64,000 bases of DNA, taken from Neorhizobium sp. NCHU2750 (GTDB lineage: Bacteria; Pseudomonadota; Alphaproteobacteria; Rhizobiales; Rhizobiaceae). Within the stretch, counting starts at the first letter, position 1; every line of letters begins with the position of its first letter. The notes beneath the pieces are model-generated. The model was not told the DNA's origin, did not search any database, and saw only the letters and a program-made list of their open reading frames with translations. The stretch is taken from contig NZ_CP030827.1 of NCBI RefSeq assembly GCF_003597675.1, positions 1,860,001-1,924,000 on the forward strand, given 5' to 3'. This document shows, one piece after another, positions 54,033 to 64,000 of this stretch. The translations under genes were made by a program, and so were the position numbers.

Positions 54033-54314
54033 TCAGGCGAGGAAGCGCGACTTTGCGACCTCCCGTTCGGCGGCAATCCGCGTCACGCCGATATCCTGCA
54101 ACTGACCGTGATCCATGTCACGCAGCACTCGCCGCCCGGCACGGCGTGTCTGCCAATTGCGCACAATATCCAGCAATCCGGCAATAAATCCCGTACGCAC
54201 CGGCATCGGCGCCGGCGGCAGCATGTCGCCCACGACATGGAACGCGGATTCGCGTTCGTAGCGATCCGGATATATTGTATCGATTGTACTGAGGTACTCT
54301 TCGTACTTGCGCAT
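54033..54314 (-). CDS. DUF1127-domain small protein
   Basis: A 93-residue protein. The C-terminal module LRDMDHGQLQDIGVTRIAAE is the Arg-rich DUF1127 domain; the preceding part RTGFIAGLLDIVRNWQTRRA contains the amphipathic helix. Short DUF1127 proteins in Agrobacterium and Rhodobacter act in phosphate or RNA metabolism; this is the longer type with an N-terminal addition of unknown role. It is divergent from the MocR gene, which may control it. Confidence 0.82.
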   Translation of the reverse strand: MRKYEEYLSTIDTIYPDRYERESAFHVVGDMLPPAPMPVRTGFIAGLLDIVRNWQTRRAGRRVLRDMDHGQLQDIGVTRIAAEREVAKSRFLA

Positions 54315-54405
54315 ATTGCACCTATGGGGCGTTGGCGTGCATTCGGTGCAATTTGGATACATTGACTCACGCATTGCCACAATGTAATCATTGTCACCAT
54401 GACAA
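54315..54405. promoter_or_regulatory. Divergent control region of the DUF1127 and MocR genes with repeats
   Basis: Three inverted repeats lie in about 90 bases: ATTGCACC (54315-54322) with GGTGCAAT (54345-54352); ACATTG (54359-54364) with CAATGT (54380-54385); and TTGTCA-CCA-TGACAA (54391-54405), which covers the MocR start codon at 54399. The last is a good place for autorepression. Which protein binds is inferred. Confidence 0.5.
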
Positions 54406-55817
54406 ATTGGCTTCCCGATCTTCGCGAGGGCTCCGGCCCCATCTACATCCGCCTTGCCGACGAGATGGAAAAGGCAATTGGCACAGGCGATCTGGCCGCC
54501 GGCAGCAAATTGCCGCCGCAGCGCAACCTCGCCTATGACATCGGGGTGACAATCGGCACGATCAGCCGTGCCTATTCGCTGCTGCACGAACGCGGACTGG
54601 TGAGTGGCGAAGTCGGCCGCGGCACGTATGTTCTCTCGCGCAGCGAAAGCGCGCCACATCCGGGCCACGATCCGGTCACCAGCAGCCTTGCGGGAACGCG
54701 CCCGCTCAACACACCTGCCGGAAAAATCCGCTTCGACAGCACGGCCGCGCCCGAAATCGGTCAGAGCGAAACAATTGCGTCGATCGTCTCCGATATCCTG
54801 ACGGACCGCGCCCATGACGTGGTGAGCTACACGCGTGGCTTTCCGGAACACTGGCAGGAGGCCGGCCGACGCTGGCTGAGCTATGGCGACTGGGCGCCGC
54901 AGGCCGAGGCAGTGGTGCCGACATTGGGTGCCCATGCCGGCATCATGGCGATCATCAGCGTGCTGACCAATCCCGGCGACCGGATCGTCTTCGAACACCT
55001 GACCTATTCGCAGGTCAGCCGTGCCGTCGGCCTGATCGGCCGACGCATATCGCTGGTCGATTCCGACCGCCAAGGTGTCTCGCCCGACGATTTCGAGCGC
55101 GTCTGCGTCCAGGAACATCCGAAGATCGCCTTCTTCATGTCCTCGGCACAGAACCCGACGCTAGCCACCATGCCGTTTGACCATCGCAAGGCGATCGCCG
55201 AGATCGCCCGCAGGCACAATGTCTGGCTGATCGAAGACAATCTCTACGGAGCGATGAACAAGAAGGAAATTCCGCTCATCGCCGCCTTCGCGCCGGAGCG
55301 AACCTTCGTCGTCGACGGATTGTCGAAATCGGTCTCGGCCGGCATCCGCGGCGGCTGGGTCGCCTGCCCCGCCCATTTTGCCCAACGCGTGCGCGTTGCA
55401 CACAAGATGATGACCGGCGGCCTTCCCTTCATGCTGGCGGAACTCGCCGCACGGCTGGTCCTCAGCGGCGAGGCAGAGAACATCTGGAACCGATGCCGGG
55501 CAGAGATCAACACGCGCGAGGCCCTAGCCCGCCAGACCCTCGCCGGCTACGATTTCAATTCCAACCCGGACATTCCCTTTCTGTGGCTGAAATTGCCCGA
55601 TCCATGGCTGTCGGCGACTTTCAAGAATGCCGTCTATACAGATGGCGTCCTTATCGATGACGAGGACGAGTTCAAGGCGGGGCGCTCGGAGAAGATCACT
55701 CACCGGGTTCGCCTTGGCTTCTCCTCTCCCGTTTCGCGGCAGGAGGTCGATCAGGGTCTCAAGATCGTCCGAGGCCTTCTCGACAGCGGATCGGCCGGTT
55801 ACGACAGCGTCGCGTAA
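54399..55817 (+). CDS. MocR-family regulator (GntR DNA-binding plus aminotransferase-like domain)
   Basis: A 472-residue fusion. Residues 1-80 are a GntR winged helix (GPIYIRLADEMEKAIGTGDL; LPPQRNLAYDIGVTIGTISR). Residues ~110-470 form a type I PLP fold with the cofactor Lys in FVVDGLSKSVSAGIRGGWVA and SSAQNPTLATMPFDHRKAIA. Such proteins sense amino-acid or vitamin B6-related ligands through bound PLP. It is divergent from DUF1127. An inverted repeat overlies its start codon and could allow autocontrol. Confidence 0.92.
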   Translation: MTNWLPDLREGSGPIYIRLADEMEKAIGTGDLAAGSKLPPQRNLAYDIGVTIGTISRAYSLLHERGLVSGEVGRGTYVLSRSESAPHPGHDPVTSSLAGTRPLNTPAGKIRFDSTAAPEIGQSETIASIVSDILTDRAHDVVSYTRGFPEHWQEAGRRWLSYGDWAPQAEAVVPTLGAHAGIMAIISVLTNPGDRIVFEHLTYSQVSRAVGLIGRRISLVDSDRQGVSPDDFERVCVQEHPKIAFFMSSAQNPTLATMPFDHRKAIAEIARRHNVWLIEDNLYGAMNKKEIPLIAAFAPERTFVVDGLSKSVSAGIRGGWVACPAHFAQRVRVAHKMMTGGLPFMLAELAARLVLSGEAENIWNRCRAEINTREALARQTLAGYDFNSNPDIPFLWLKLPDPWLSATFKNAVYTDGVLIDDEDEFKAGRSEKITHRVRLGFSSPVSRQEVDQGLKIVRGLLDSGSAGYDSVA

Positions 55818-55960
55818 AGACTGCCCCGCCTCGGCTCTGCACCATCCGGCCACCTATCCCCGACCATTGCCGTCAAGGGCTGATTTTCCTGTCGCACTGA
55901 CGGGATAGTTAGGCTAAAGAGGCGCAAAAGCCCCGACCGGCAGCCATCCCAGGATAAAAG

Positions 55961-58168
<2,208 letters not shown>

Positions 58169-58210
58169 TCGCCCGCAGACAGCACGAAGCTGACAGTATT
58201 GAATTGAGGA

Positions 58211-58244
58211 CAATGCCGGCGAAGAGTAATCTTCGCCGGCATTG
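58211..58244 (+). terminator. Hairpin after purL
   Basis: Perfect 15-base arms (CAATGCCGGCGAAGA and complement) with a GTAA tetraloop, 42 bases after the stop. The following sequence is only moderately T-rich, so termination may be partial and allow some read-through to the BolA gene. Confidence 0.7.
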
Positions 58245-58334
58245 TCGCTTTGACCGCACGTCCGGTTTGAGGCACTGTTCGGTTGAACACGTGCCCGGAT
58301 GCGATTCCGGACCAGAAAGAAGGACGAAAACTGC

Positions 58335-58571
58335 ATGCCCATGCGACCCGGCGAAATCGAAGACATGATCAAGGCGGGACTTCCCGGTGCCAAGGTCACC
58401 ATACGCGACCTCGCCGGCGACGGAGATCATTACGCCGCCGAAGTCGTGGCGGAGCAGTTCCGCGGCAAGAGTCGGGTCCAGCAGCACCAGATGGTCTACG
58501 AGGCGCTGAAGGGCAATATGGGCGGCGTCCTGCACGCGCTCGCCCTGCAGACATCCGCACCCGCCGACTGA
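58335..58571 (+). CDS. BolA-family protein
   Basis: A 78-residue protein with the BolA fold: EIEDMIKAGLPGAKVTIRDL, then GDHYAAEVVAEQFRGKSRVQ with the metal-binding His, and QHQMVYEALKGNMGGVLHAL. BolA proteins bind [2Fe-2S] clusters jointly with CGFS glutaredoxins, one of which is the next gene. Start at ATG 58335; ATG 58341 two codons on is also possible. It could be co-transcribed with grxD. Confidence 0.92.
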   Translation: MPMRPGEIEDMIKAGLPGAKVTIRDLAGDGDHYAAEVVAEQFRGKSRVQQHQMVYEALKGNMGGVLHALALQTSAPAD

Positions 58572-58723
58572 GCACCCATTCGCCACTGCGGATCGGCCCG
58601 GCCCTCTCCCTGCCGAAGCCGCTTGTGACGGTGCGATAGCGCTGGAATTAATAAGCCTGCCTTGCTATTTAAAGACAACGCAGCGCAGCGGTCCTTGAAA
58701 CCGCATGTGAAAGGATAGAGATT

Positions 58724-59059
58724 ATGAGCGGTATTAACGATTTCATCGGCAACGAAATCAAGACCAACGACGTCGTGCTTTTTATGAAGGGCACGCCCCA
58801 GTTTCCCCAGTGTGGCTTCTCCGGCCAGGTCGTTCAGATCCTGGATTACCTCGGTGTCGACTATAAGGGCATCAACGTCCTTGCCGACGCGGAAATCCGC
58901 CAGGGCATCAAGGATTACTCCAACTGGCCGACCATCCCGCAGCTCTACGTCAAGGGCGAATTCGTCGGCGGTTGCGACATCGTCCGCGAGATGTTCCAGT
59001 CGGGCGAGTTGCAGAGCCATTTCGAAGGTCAGGGCGTGAGCGTACGCGGCGCCGCCTGA
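58724..59059 (+). CDS. grxD: Monothiol glutaredoxin GrxD
   Basis: A 111-residue CGFS glutaredoxin that transfers [2Fe-2S] clusters rather than reducing disulfides. The active site is [20 protein letters not shown]; glutathione-binding [19 protein letters not shown] follows. It lies 152 bases after the BolA gene; the two proteins form an iron-sulfur regulatory complex in other bacteria. ATG 58724 fits the family length. Confidence 0.95.
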   Translation: MSGINDFIGNEIKTNDVVLFMKGTPQFPQCGFSGQVVQILDYLGVDYKGINVLADAEIRQGIKDYSNWPTIPQLYVKGEFVGGCDIVREMFQSGELQSHFEGQGVSVRGAA

Positions 59060-59097
59060 TCCCGCCCGAAGCGGCTTATATTGCATTGCATCGTTCG

Positions 59098-59123
59098 AAG
59101 GCGCCGCCCCCCTGCGGCGCCTT
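59098..59123 (+). terminator. Probable terminator of grxD
   Basis: Ten-base arms AAGGCGCCGC/GCGGCGCCTT around a C-rich loop, 38 bases after the stop; only three T residues follow. Confidence 0.5.
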
Positions 59124-59145
59124 TCCCATTGTTTAGGAAATCGCT

Positions 59146-60393
59146 GTGACCAATCCCCCTCAACCGGCGCCGGCTCGTCTTAACGGCGTCAGCAAGACCG
59201 AATTCATCGGCATGATGGCGGCCCTGATGGCGTGTAATGCACTCGCCATCGACATCATGCTCCCTGCCCTTCAGCAGATCGGCGAAGCGCTCGGGGTCGA
59301 CAATCCGAATCACCGGCAATATGTCGTCTCCACCTATCTCTTCGGTTTCGGCTTCGCCCAGCTCGTCTACGGCCCCTTGTCGGACCGATTCGGCCGCCGC
59401 AAGCCACTCATGATCGGCCTTGCCATCTACATCATTTCGGCCATCGCCGTCGTCTTCGTTCCGAGCTTTGCCGGGCTGCTTATTCTGCGCTTCACCCAGG
59501 GCCTCGGCTCCGCCGCGACGCGCGTCATTTCCGTTTCGATCGTCCGCGACGTCTATGGCGGCCGCGCCATGGCCGAAGTCATGTCGCTGATCATGATGGT
59601 CTTCATGATCGTGCCGGTGATTGCGCCGGGCACCGGGCAGATGGTGCTTTTCTTCGGCAACTGGCACCTGATCTTCGCCTTCATCGCCGTCGTCGGCGCG
59701 GTCGTCATGTGGTGGATCGCCCGCCGACTGCCGGAAACACTGGCATCTGAAGACATCCGGCCTTTCACCGCCTCATCGGTACTCGCCGGCTTCGTCATCG
59801 TTCTGACAAACCGTGTGGCGCTCTGTTACACGCTCGCCAGCACCTTCATCCTTGGTGCGCTGTTCGGCTTCGTCAACTCTGCCCAGCAGGTCTATGTCGG
59901 TGTCTACCAGCTCGGAGCGGCGTTCCCCCTCGCCTTTGCCTGCGTCGCACTTTTCATGTCGCTTTCGGCGTTCGTCAATTCACGCCTCGTCGGCCGTTTC
60001 GGTATGCGTCGCCTCTCCCACGGCGCACTTCTCGGCTTCATGACAGTCACCTTCTGCTGGCTTCTGGTGCAGCTCCTGTCGCCACACCCGATGCCGCTGG
60101 TGCTCTTCCTGGCGTTTTTCTCGCTCACCATGTTCCAGTTCGGCTGGATCGCCTCGAACTTCAACTCGCTGGCCATGGAGCCGCTCGGCCATGTCGCCGG
60201 CACGGCGTCTTCGGTCCTCGGCTTTCTCGGAACCGTCGGTGGTGCAGCCATCGGCGCCATGATCGGCCAGTCCTTCAACGGCACGGCGCTGCCGATGATC
60301 GCGGGCTTCTTCTCGGTCTCGGTCGTCGGCCTCGTCTTCGTGCTGATCGGCGAAAAGGGCAAGCTCTTCCAGCCGCACAACAAGAAGATCTGA
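59146..60393 (+). CDS. MFS multidrug transporter, Bcr/CflA type
   Basis: A 415-residue proton-driven exporter with 12 helices. The loop 2-3 signature is YGPLSDRFGRRKPLMIGLAI, and the fifth-helix MFMIVPVIAPGTGQMVLFFG matches the drug antiporter pattern. The Bcr/CflA group exports bicyclomycin, cysteine and other compounds; specificity is not defined. Start is GTG 59146. It is monocistronic, with terminators on both sides. Confidence 0.88.
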   Translation: MTNPPQPAPARLNGVSKTEFIGMMAALMACNALAIDIMLPALQQIGEALGVDNPNHRQYVVSTYLFGFGFAQLVYGPLSDRFGRRKPLMIGLAIYIISAIAVVFVPSFAGLLILRFTQGLGSAATRVISVSIVRDVYGGRAMAEVMSLIMMVFMIVPVIAPGTGQMVLFFGNWHLIFAFIAVVGAVVMWWIARRLPETLASEDIRPFTASSVLAGFVIVLTNRVALCYTLASTFILGALFGFVNSAQQVYVGVYQLGAAFPLAFACVALFMSLSAFVNSRLVGRFGMRRLSHGALLGFMTVTFCWLLVQLLSPHPMPLVLFLAFFSLTMFQFGWIASNFNSLAMEPLGHVAGTASSVLGFLGTVGGAAIGAMIGQSFNGTALPMIAGFFSVSVVGLVFVLIGEKGKLFQPHNKKI

Positions 60394-60446
60394 CGTCGTC
60401 GATCCTCGCCGCCTCCAGGCGGATTGCCGACCAACAGCCTTCAATG

Positions 60447-60482
60447 AAAAGGGCGCGACGTTAACCAGCGTCGCGGCCTTTT
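60447..60482 (+). terminator. Terminator of the MFS gene
   Basis: Arms AAAAGGGCGCGACG and CGTCGCGGCCTTTT pair with one G-G mismatch and run into TTTTCTTT. It lies 53 bases after the stop. Confidence 0.75.
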
Positions 60483-60527
60483 CTTTCAGCGATGTTTTTG
60501 GCCATGCGGCCTGCATCCGCACAAACA

Positions 60528-60558
60528 GAAAGGGCGCACCCACGAGGTGCGCCCTTTC
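60528..60558 (-). terminator. Terminator of the IalB-like gene
   Basis: Perfect 13-base arms GAAAGGGCGCACC/GGTGCGCCCTTTC with a five-base loop. On the minus strand it runs into TCTGTTTGT, 35 bases past the stop. Confidence 0.75.
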
Positions 60559-60593
60559 TTGAAACAACAGACAGCCTGTCAGGCTTAAAATCT

Positions 60594-61241
60594 TTACTGG
60601 CCCTGCTTGGCAGCCGCCTGGGCGTCTTCCAGCTTCTTGCGGGCTTCCTCAGCCTTCTTCTGCATGCCTTCTTCCAGCGTACGCTGGCTTTCGGCAAGCT
60701 GCGACTGGGTGATTGCCGGGCCGTCGAAGGCGCCGGTGAATCCGGTCAGCGCAACCTTGATCGGGTTCGGCGCGCGACGGAAGTTCATCGACGTGAAGAC
60801 CACTTCGTTGCCCTTCTTCAGGCTTGCGATCATCGGGTCGGTAAGCGGAACTTCGGCCGTGCACTTGTCGGGCAGGCAGACGGTGTAGTCGAGCTTCATG
60901 CCCTTGCCGCCGTCGATCTGCATGACGATGCCCGGAGGAACGAGGCGAGCGGTCGGAACCGAAACCTGCAGGATCTTGCGGTTGATCTTGCCGTCGAGCG
61001 TGATCAGGCCGACAGCGGTGATCAACTGGCCGTTCTGAGCCAGGATGACGTTCTGCACGACGCAGAGATCGCTGTCTTCCTGCTTCGTGCAGGTCTTGAA
61101 CCAGCCGAGCGGCGGAGCGCCCGGAGCAGCGGGAGCTGCCGCCTGCTGTGCAGATGCCGCGAGCGGCATCGCAGCCGCGCCGACGGTAAGAGCCAGAGCG
61201 GACATGGCAGTCCGCAGGACGTTGGTAGCCTTGAGATTCAT
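60594..61241 (-). CDS. Invasion-associated locus B (IalB)-family protein
   Basis: A 215-residue exported protein. A signal peptide (MSALALTVGAAAMPLAASAQ) and an Ala/Pro linker lead into the IalB domain: WFKTCTKQEDSDLCVVQNVI, LVPPGIVMQIDGGKGMKLDY, CLPDKCTAEVPLTD, with four Cys likely in two disulfides. The C-terminus (AESQRTLEEGMQKKAEEARK) is a charged helix. The family was named for Bartonella red-cell invasion, but is general in rhizobia with unknown function. Confidence 0.9.
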   Translation of the reverse strand: MNLKATNVLRTAMSALALTVGAAAMPLAASAQQAAAPAAPGAPPLGWFKTCTKQEDSDLCVVQNVILAQNGQLITAVGLITLDGKINRKILQVSVPTARLVPPGIVMQIDGGKGMKLDYTVCLPDKCTAEVPLTDPMIASLKKGNEVVFTSMNFRRAPNPIKVALTGFTGAFDGPAITQSQLAESQRTLEEGMQKKAEEARKKLEDAQAAAKQGQ

Positions 61242-61576
61242 AACGAGATCCGTCTCCTGAAAACGCTCGGACGCGGGCGATAATGGCGATGCCTCTGGTG
61301 TCCGGTTTGATGTGTCACCTGAGGTTTAAATGAGGCTTTTGAATGACCCCATCTCTGGAGCCTCTGTTACATCGCGGTGGCTCCGATATCCAGCCCCGTT
61401 TTTCAACATTCGAACGCCGCAGGACCATCAACACGGCCGTTTTACCGGATAACTGCAAGCATCGACCGTAAAATCGCCGCGGATTCCGGCAAACCCTGCT
61501 GCACTGCATCCAAGGTTGGTCGCCGGCGCGGTCTGGTCTATTTTGCGAAGAATCGTTGGTATCTGTCGGGGCTCTT
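61242..61576. other. Divergent intergenic region
   Basis: The 335 bases between the IalB-like and YejA-like genes presumably carry both promoters. No hairpin, repeat or additional gene could be supported. Confidence 0.4.
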
Positions 61577-63382
61577 ATGTGGCGTTTTCTTATATTACTG
61601 ATCGCATTCGCAGCACCGCTGCCGTCTCAGGCCCAACAGCTTGACGGCATCGCCATGCATGGCACGCCGGACCTTGCCGCGGGCTTCAGTCATTTCGACT
61701 ACGTCAATCCTCAGGTAAAAAAAGGCGGCTCCATTCGCTATGGCGTCGTCGGCACCTTCGACAGCCTCAATCCATTCATCCTGAAGAGCATGCGCACCAC
61801 CGCCCGCGGCCTGTGGGACACGGTTCTCGGCAATCTCGTCTACGAACCGCTGATGACGCGCTCCGCCAACGAGCCCTTCACGCTTTACGGTCTTCTGGCC
61901 GAGAGCGTCGAGATGGACGATCAGCGAAGCTTCATCCAGTTCAACCTCAATCCGAAGGCCCGCTGGTCGGATGGCGAGCCGATCACCGCCGATGACGTGA
62001 TCTTCACCTTCCAGCTTTTAAAGGACAAGGGCCGCATTCCCTTCTCGTCCCGCCTCGATGCGATCGCCAAGATGGAAAAGATCGGCGATCGCAGCGTCCG
62101 CTTCACCTTCAACAACAAGGCCGACCGGGAATTTCCGCTCATCCTGGCGAGTTCGACGCCGATCCTGCCCAAGCACGCGATCGATCCCGCCACATTCGAC
62201 CAGTCGACCCTGAAACCGCCAATCGGCTCCGGCCCGTACCGCATCAAGTCCGTCTCTCCCGGCGAGCGCATCGTATATGAGCGCAACCCGGATTATTGGG
62301 GCAAGGACATCCCGTCCAAGATCGGCTTCGACAATTACGATCAGATCTCGATCGAATATTTCCTCCAGGAAAGCACCATGTTCGAGGCCTTTAAAAAGGG
62401 CGATCTCGACATCTATCTCGATGGCAGCCCCACCCACTGGACGCGCGCCTATGATTTCCCCGCCGCCCGCAACGGCGAAGTGGTGCAGGACGATTTCAAG
62501 CCGAAGCTGCCGACCGGCATGCTCGGCTTCGTCTTCAACACGCGCCGGCCGATCTTTTCCGACGTCAACGTCCGCGCCGGCCTCGCGCTCGCCTTCGATT
62601 TCGAATGGGCCAACAGGAACCTGTTCGAAAACGCCTATACGCGCACCGAAAGCTACTGGCAGAATTCCGATCTCACCTCGCTCGGCAGGCCCGCCGACGA
62701 GCGGGAGAAGCAATTACTCGGCCCCGCCGTGGCAGATATCGATCCCGATATTCTCGACGGCACCTACCGGCTGCCGAAGACCGATGGCTCGGGCGCCGAT
62801 CGCACAATCCTGAAAAGGGCCGTCGATCTCCTGGCCAAGGGCGGCTATCACATCGTCGGCGGCAAGATGGTCGACAAGACCGGCCGCCAGCTCGCCTTCG
62901 AGGTGATGACCCAGACGACCGACCAGGAAAAGCTCGCCATCACCTACCAGCGCAGCCTGCGCCTGATCGGCGTGGAGATGGCGATCCGCACCGTCGATGA
63001 TTCGCAATACCAGTCGCGGACCGCGACATTCGACTACGACATGATCGTAAAAGCCTATACCTCGTCGCTCTCCCCGGGCACCGAGCAGCTTGGCAGATGG
63101 GGCTCGGCCTCGCGCGACCGCGAAGGCAGCTTCAATTTTGCCGGCACGGCCAGCCCCGACATCGATCATATGATCGAGACCATGCTGACCGCCCGTTCCG
63201 AAGAGGATTTTCAGGCCTCTATCCGCGCCTATGACCGGCTGCTGCTTTCCGGCCACTATCTGGTCCCGCTCTACCATGTGCCCGATCAGTGGGTGGCGCG
63301 ACGCAGCTATATAGGCTATCCCGAAACCTTGCCGCTCTATGGCTACCAGCTCGAAGCCTGGTGGGACAAGCGAGCGCAGTAA
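61577..63382 (+). CDS. YejA-like peptide/oligopeptide ABC binding protein
   Basis: A 601-residue exported protein of the SBP_bac_5 (DppA/OppA) family. A signal sequence (MWRFLILLIAFAAPLPSQAQ) precedes DGIAMHGTPDLAAGFSHFDY, which resembles YejA. Typical ligand-domain motifs are GTFDSLNPFILKSMRTTARG, ARWSDGEPITADDVIFTFQL and GSGPYRIKSVSPGERIVYER. ATG 61577 is chosen; an upstream TTG at 61556 is possible. No YejB/E/F permease or ATPase genes follow in the visible part; a DsbA-family gene comes next. Confidence 0.88.
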   Translation: MWRFLILLIAFAAPLPSQAQQLDGIAMHGTPDLAAGFSHFDYVNPQVKKGGSIRYGVVGTFDSLNPFILKSMRTTARGLWDTVLGNLVYEPLMTRSANEPFTLYGLLAESVEMDDQRSFIQFNLNPKARWSDGEPITADDVIFTFQLLKDKGRIPFSSRLDAIAKMEKIGDRSVRFTFNNKADREFPLILASSTPILPKHAIDPATFDQSTLKPPIGSGPYRIKSVSPGERIVYERNPDYWGKDIPSKIGFDNYDQISIEYFLQESTMFEAFKKGDLDIYLDGSPTHWTRAYDFPAARNGEVVQDDFKPKLPTGMLGFVFNTRRPIFSDVNVRAGLALAFDFEWANRNLFENAYTRTESYWQNSDLTSLGRPADEREKQLLGPAVADIDPDILDGTYRLPKTDGSGADRTILKRAVDLLAKGGYHIVGGKMVDKTGRQLAFEVMTQTTDQEKLAITYQRSLRLIGVEMAIRTVDDSQYQSRTATFDYDMIVKAYTSSLSPGTEQLGRWGSASRDREGSFNFAGTASPDIDHMIETMLTARSEEDFQASIRAYDRLLLSGHYLVPLYHVPDQWVARRSYIGYPETLPLYGYQLEAWWDKRAQ

Positions 63383-63491
63383 GGCAATTCCGGCAGAACC
63401 GGGAACCGGTCTTGCCTCCGCAGTTGCCTAGAACAGAACCCCGGAACAGTTTCGCATGTCGACAGAATGCGGACATATTCTCGACACCCCG

Positions 63492-63544
63492 TGTCATCAA
63501 GACAGGCCCGTGTGATCAAACAGGCCTTTGTCATCAAAACAGGA
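63492..63544 (+). repeat. Three tandem imperfect repeats upstream of the DsbA-family gene
   Basis: TGTCATCAAGACAGGCC (63492), TGTGATCAAACAGGCC (63511) and TGTCATCAAAACAGG (63529) follow each other at 19- and 18-base steps in the leader of the DsbA-family gene. The last runs into its AGGAAGGA ribosome site. Confidence 0.7.
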
Positions 63545-63555
63545 AGGATACCGCC

Positions 63556-64000
63556 ATGGAGCGCGTCACCATCGACCTCGTTTCGGACGTTGTCTGCCCC
63601 TGGTGCTATGTCGGCAAGGCACGGCTCGAACTCGCCATTGCCGAAGTTCAGGATGAGGTCGGCATTGACGTCAATTGGCGCCCCTACCGGCTGAACCCCG
63701 ACATTCCGCCGGAAGGCGTCGACCAGAAGGCCTATCTGGAGGAAAAGCTCGGTGGCGCAGAAGCCGTTGCCCGCAGTCGCGAAACGCTGACGAAGCTCGG
63801 CGCCGAAGTCGGAATCCGCTTTGACTTCGAGGCCATCAAGATCGGCCCCAATACGCTCGATGCGCACCGGCTCATCCACTGGGCCATGCTTGAGAGCCGC
63901 GAGATACAGGATCTCGTCGTGACCGGTCTTTTCCGGGCCAATTTCGAGGAAGGCCGAAATGTCGGCGATCACGCCGTTCTGGCCGATATCGCAGAAGCTG
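63556..64000 (+). CDS. DsbA-family oxidoreductase (FrnE type), 3' end outside window
   Basis: The first 148 codons of a thioredoxin-fold protein. It begins ERVTIDLVSDVVCPWCYVGK with the CPWC redox motif, then VDVNWRPYRLNPDIPPEGVD-like sequence and a helical insert (GPNTLDAHRLIHWAMLESRE), all typical of FrnE-like DsbA proteins (2-hydroxychromene-2-carboxylate isomerase related). There is no signal peptide, so it is cytoplasmic. ATG 63556 follows AGGAAGGA. The gene continues past base 64000. Confidence 0.92.
   Translation, partial: MERVTIDLVSDVVCPWCYVGKARLELAIAEVQDEVGIDVNWRPYRLNPDIPPEGVDQKAYLEEKLGGAEAVARSRETLTKLGAEVGIRFDFEAIKIGPNTLDAHRLIHWAMLESREIQDLVVTGLFRANFEEGRNVGDHAVLADIAEA

Overview
The window looks like chromosomal DNA of an alphaproteobacterium of the Rhizobiales, most likely Rhizobiaceae (Rhizobium/Agrobacterium group). 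The basis is gene content: a fused SecDF, small-type PurL with separate PurS and PurQ, a DUF1476 (zeta-like) protein beside purC, BA14K, DUF1127, MocR, IalB-like and GlsB-like proteins, and high GC with strong third-position bias. That bias also produces many long antisense open frames. Genus and species cannot be fixed from the sequence alone. I see no insertion sequence, prophage, CRISPR array or rRNA operon; the only tRNA is tRNA-Lys(CTT).

Layout. 1-5.6 kb: end of secDF, a YqaA-type membrane protein, a phospholipid-methyltransferase-like protein, an APC permease, a HAD phosphatase and an SDR dehydrogenase. 5.6-12.1 kb: a probable efflux operon (hydrolase-like protein, RND adaptor, RND pump) read away from a divergent LysR gene; the hydrolase-like protein has lost its catalytic motifs. 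12.1-16 kb: BA14K protein, tRNA-Lys, PhzF, and a translationally coupled Nudix/endonuclease pair. 16-21.8 kb: a FbpABC-type ABC importer, a class I aminotransferase behind a 29-bp dyad, and an AT-rich orphan ORF. 21.8-28.4 kb: ilvC behind a TetR gene, then regulator/enzyme pairs (AraC with an alcohol dehydrogenase; HxlR with a QorB-like reductase) and a hydratase. 28.5-35.7 kb: a REC-REC regulator with a degenerate GGDEF protein, a large MscS channel, GlsB-like, HbpS-like, FMN reductase, TerC and peroxiredoxin. 35.8-44.2 kb: AsmA-like giant protein, TyrS, M23 peptidase, DEAD-box helicase and Nudix. 44.2-48.9 kb: candidate sRNA, TfoX-like protein, a molybdoenzyme-maturation trio, an orphan substrate-binding protein, and rpe. 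49-59 kb: purine genes purB, purC, purS, purQ and purL, interleaved with small proteins, then BolA and monothiol glutaredoxin. 59-64 kb: Bcr/CflA-type MFS pump, IalB-like protein, YejA-like binding protein, and the start of a DsbA-family gene.

How the genes fit together. PurS, PurQ and PurL would form the three-part FGAM synthase; purC and purB encode later steps of the same pathway. BolA and CGFS glutaredoxin are known partners in iron-sulfur sensing. The XdhC-like proteins and the MobA-like cytidylyltransferase should mature a molybdenum hydroxylase encoded elsewhere. Most of the window is ordinary core genome. The unusual points are the dead hydrolase in the efflux operon, the split PleD-like signalling pair with several lost residues, the AT-rich orphan with its neighbouring palindrome, the unknown coiled-coil gene inside purSQ, the shortened zeta-like protein, and a promoter-to-terminator unit that may be a small RNA.
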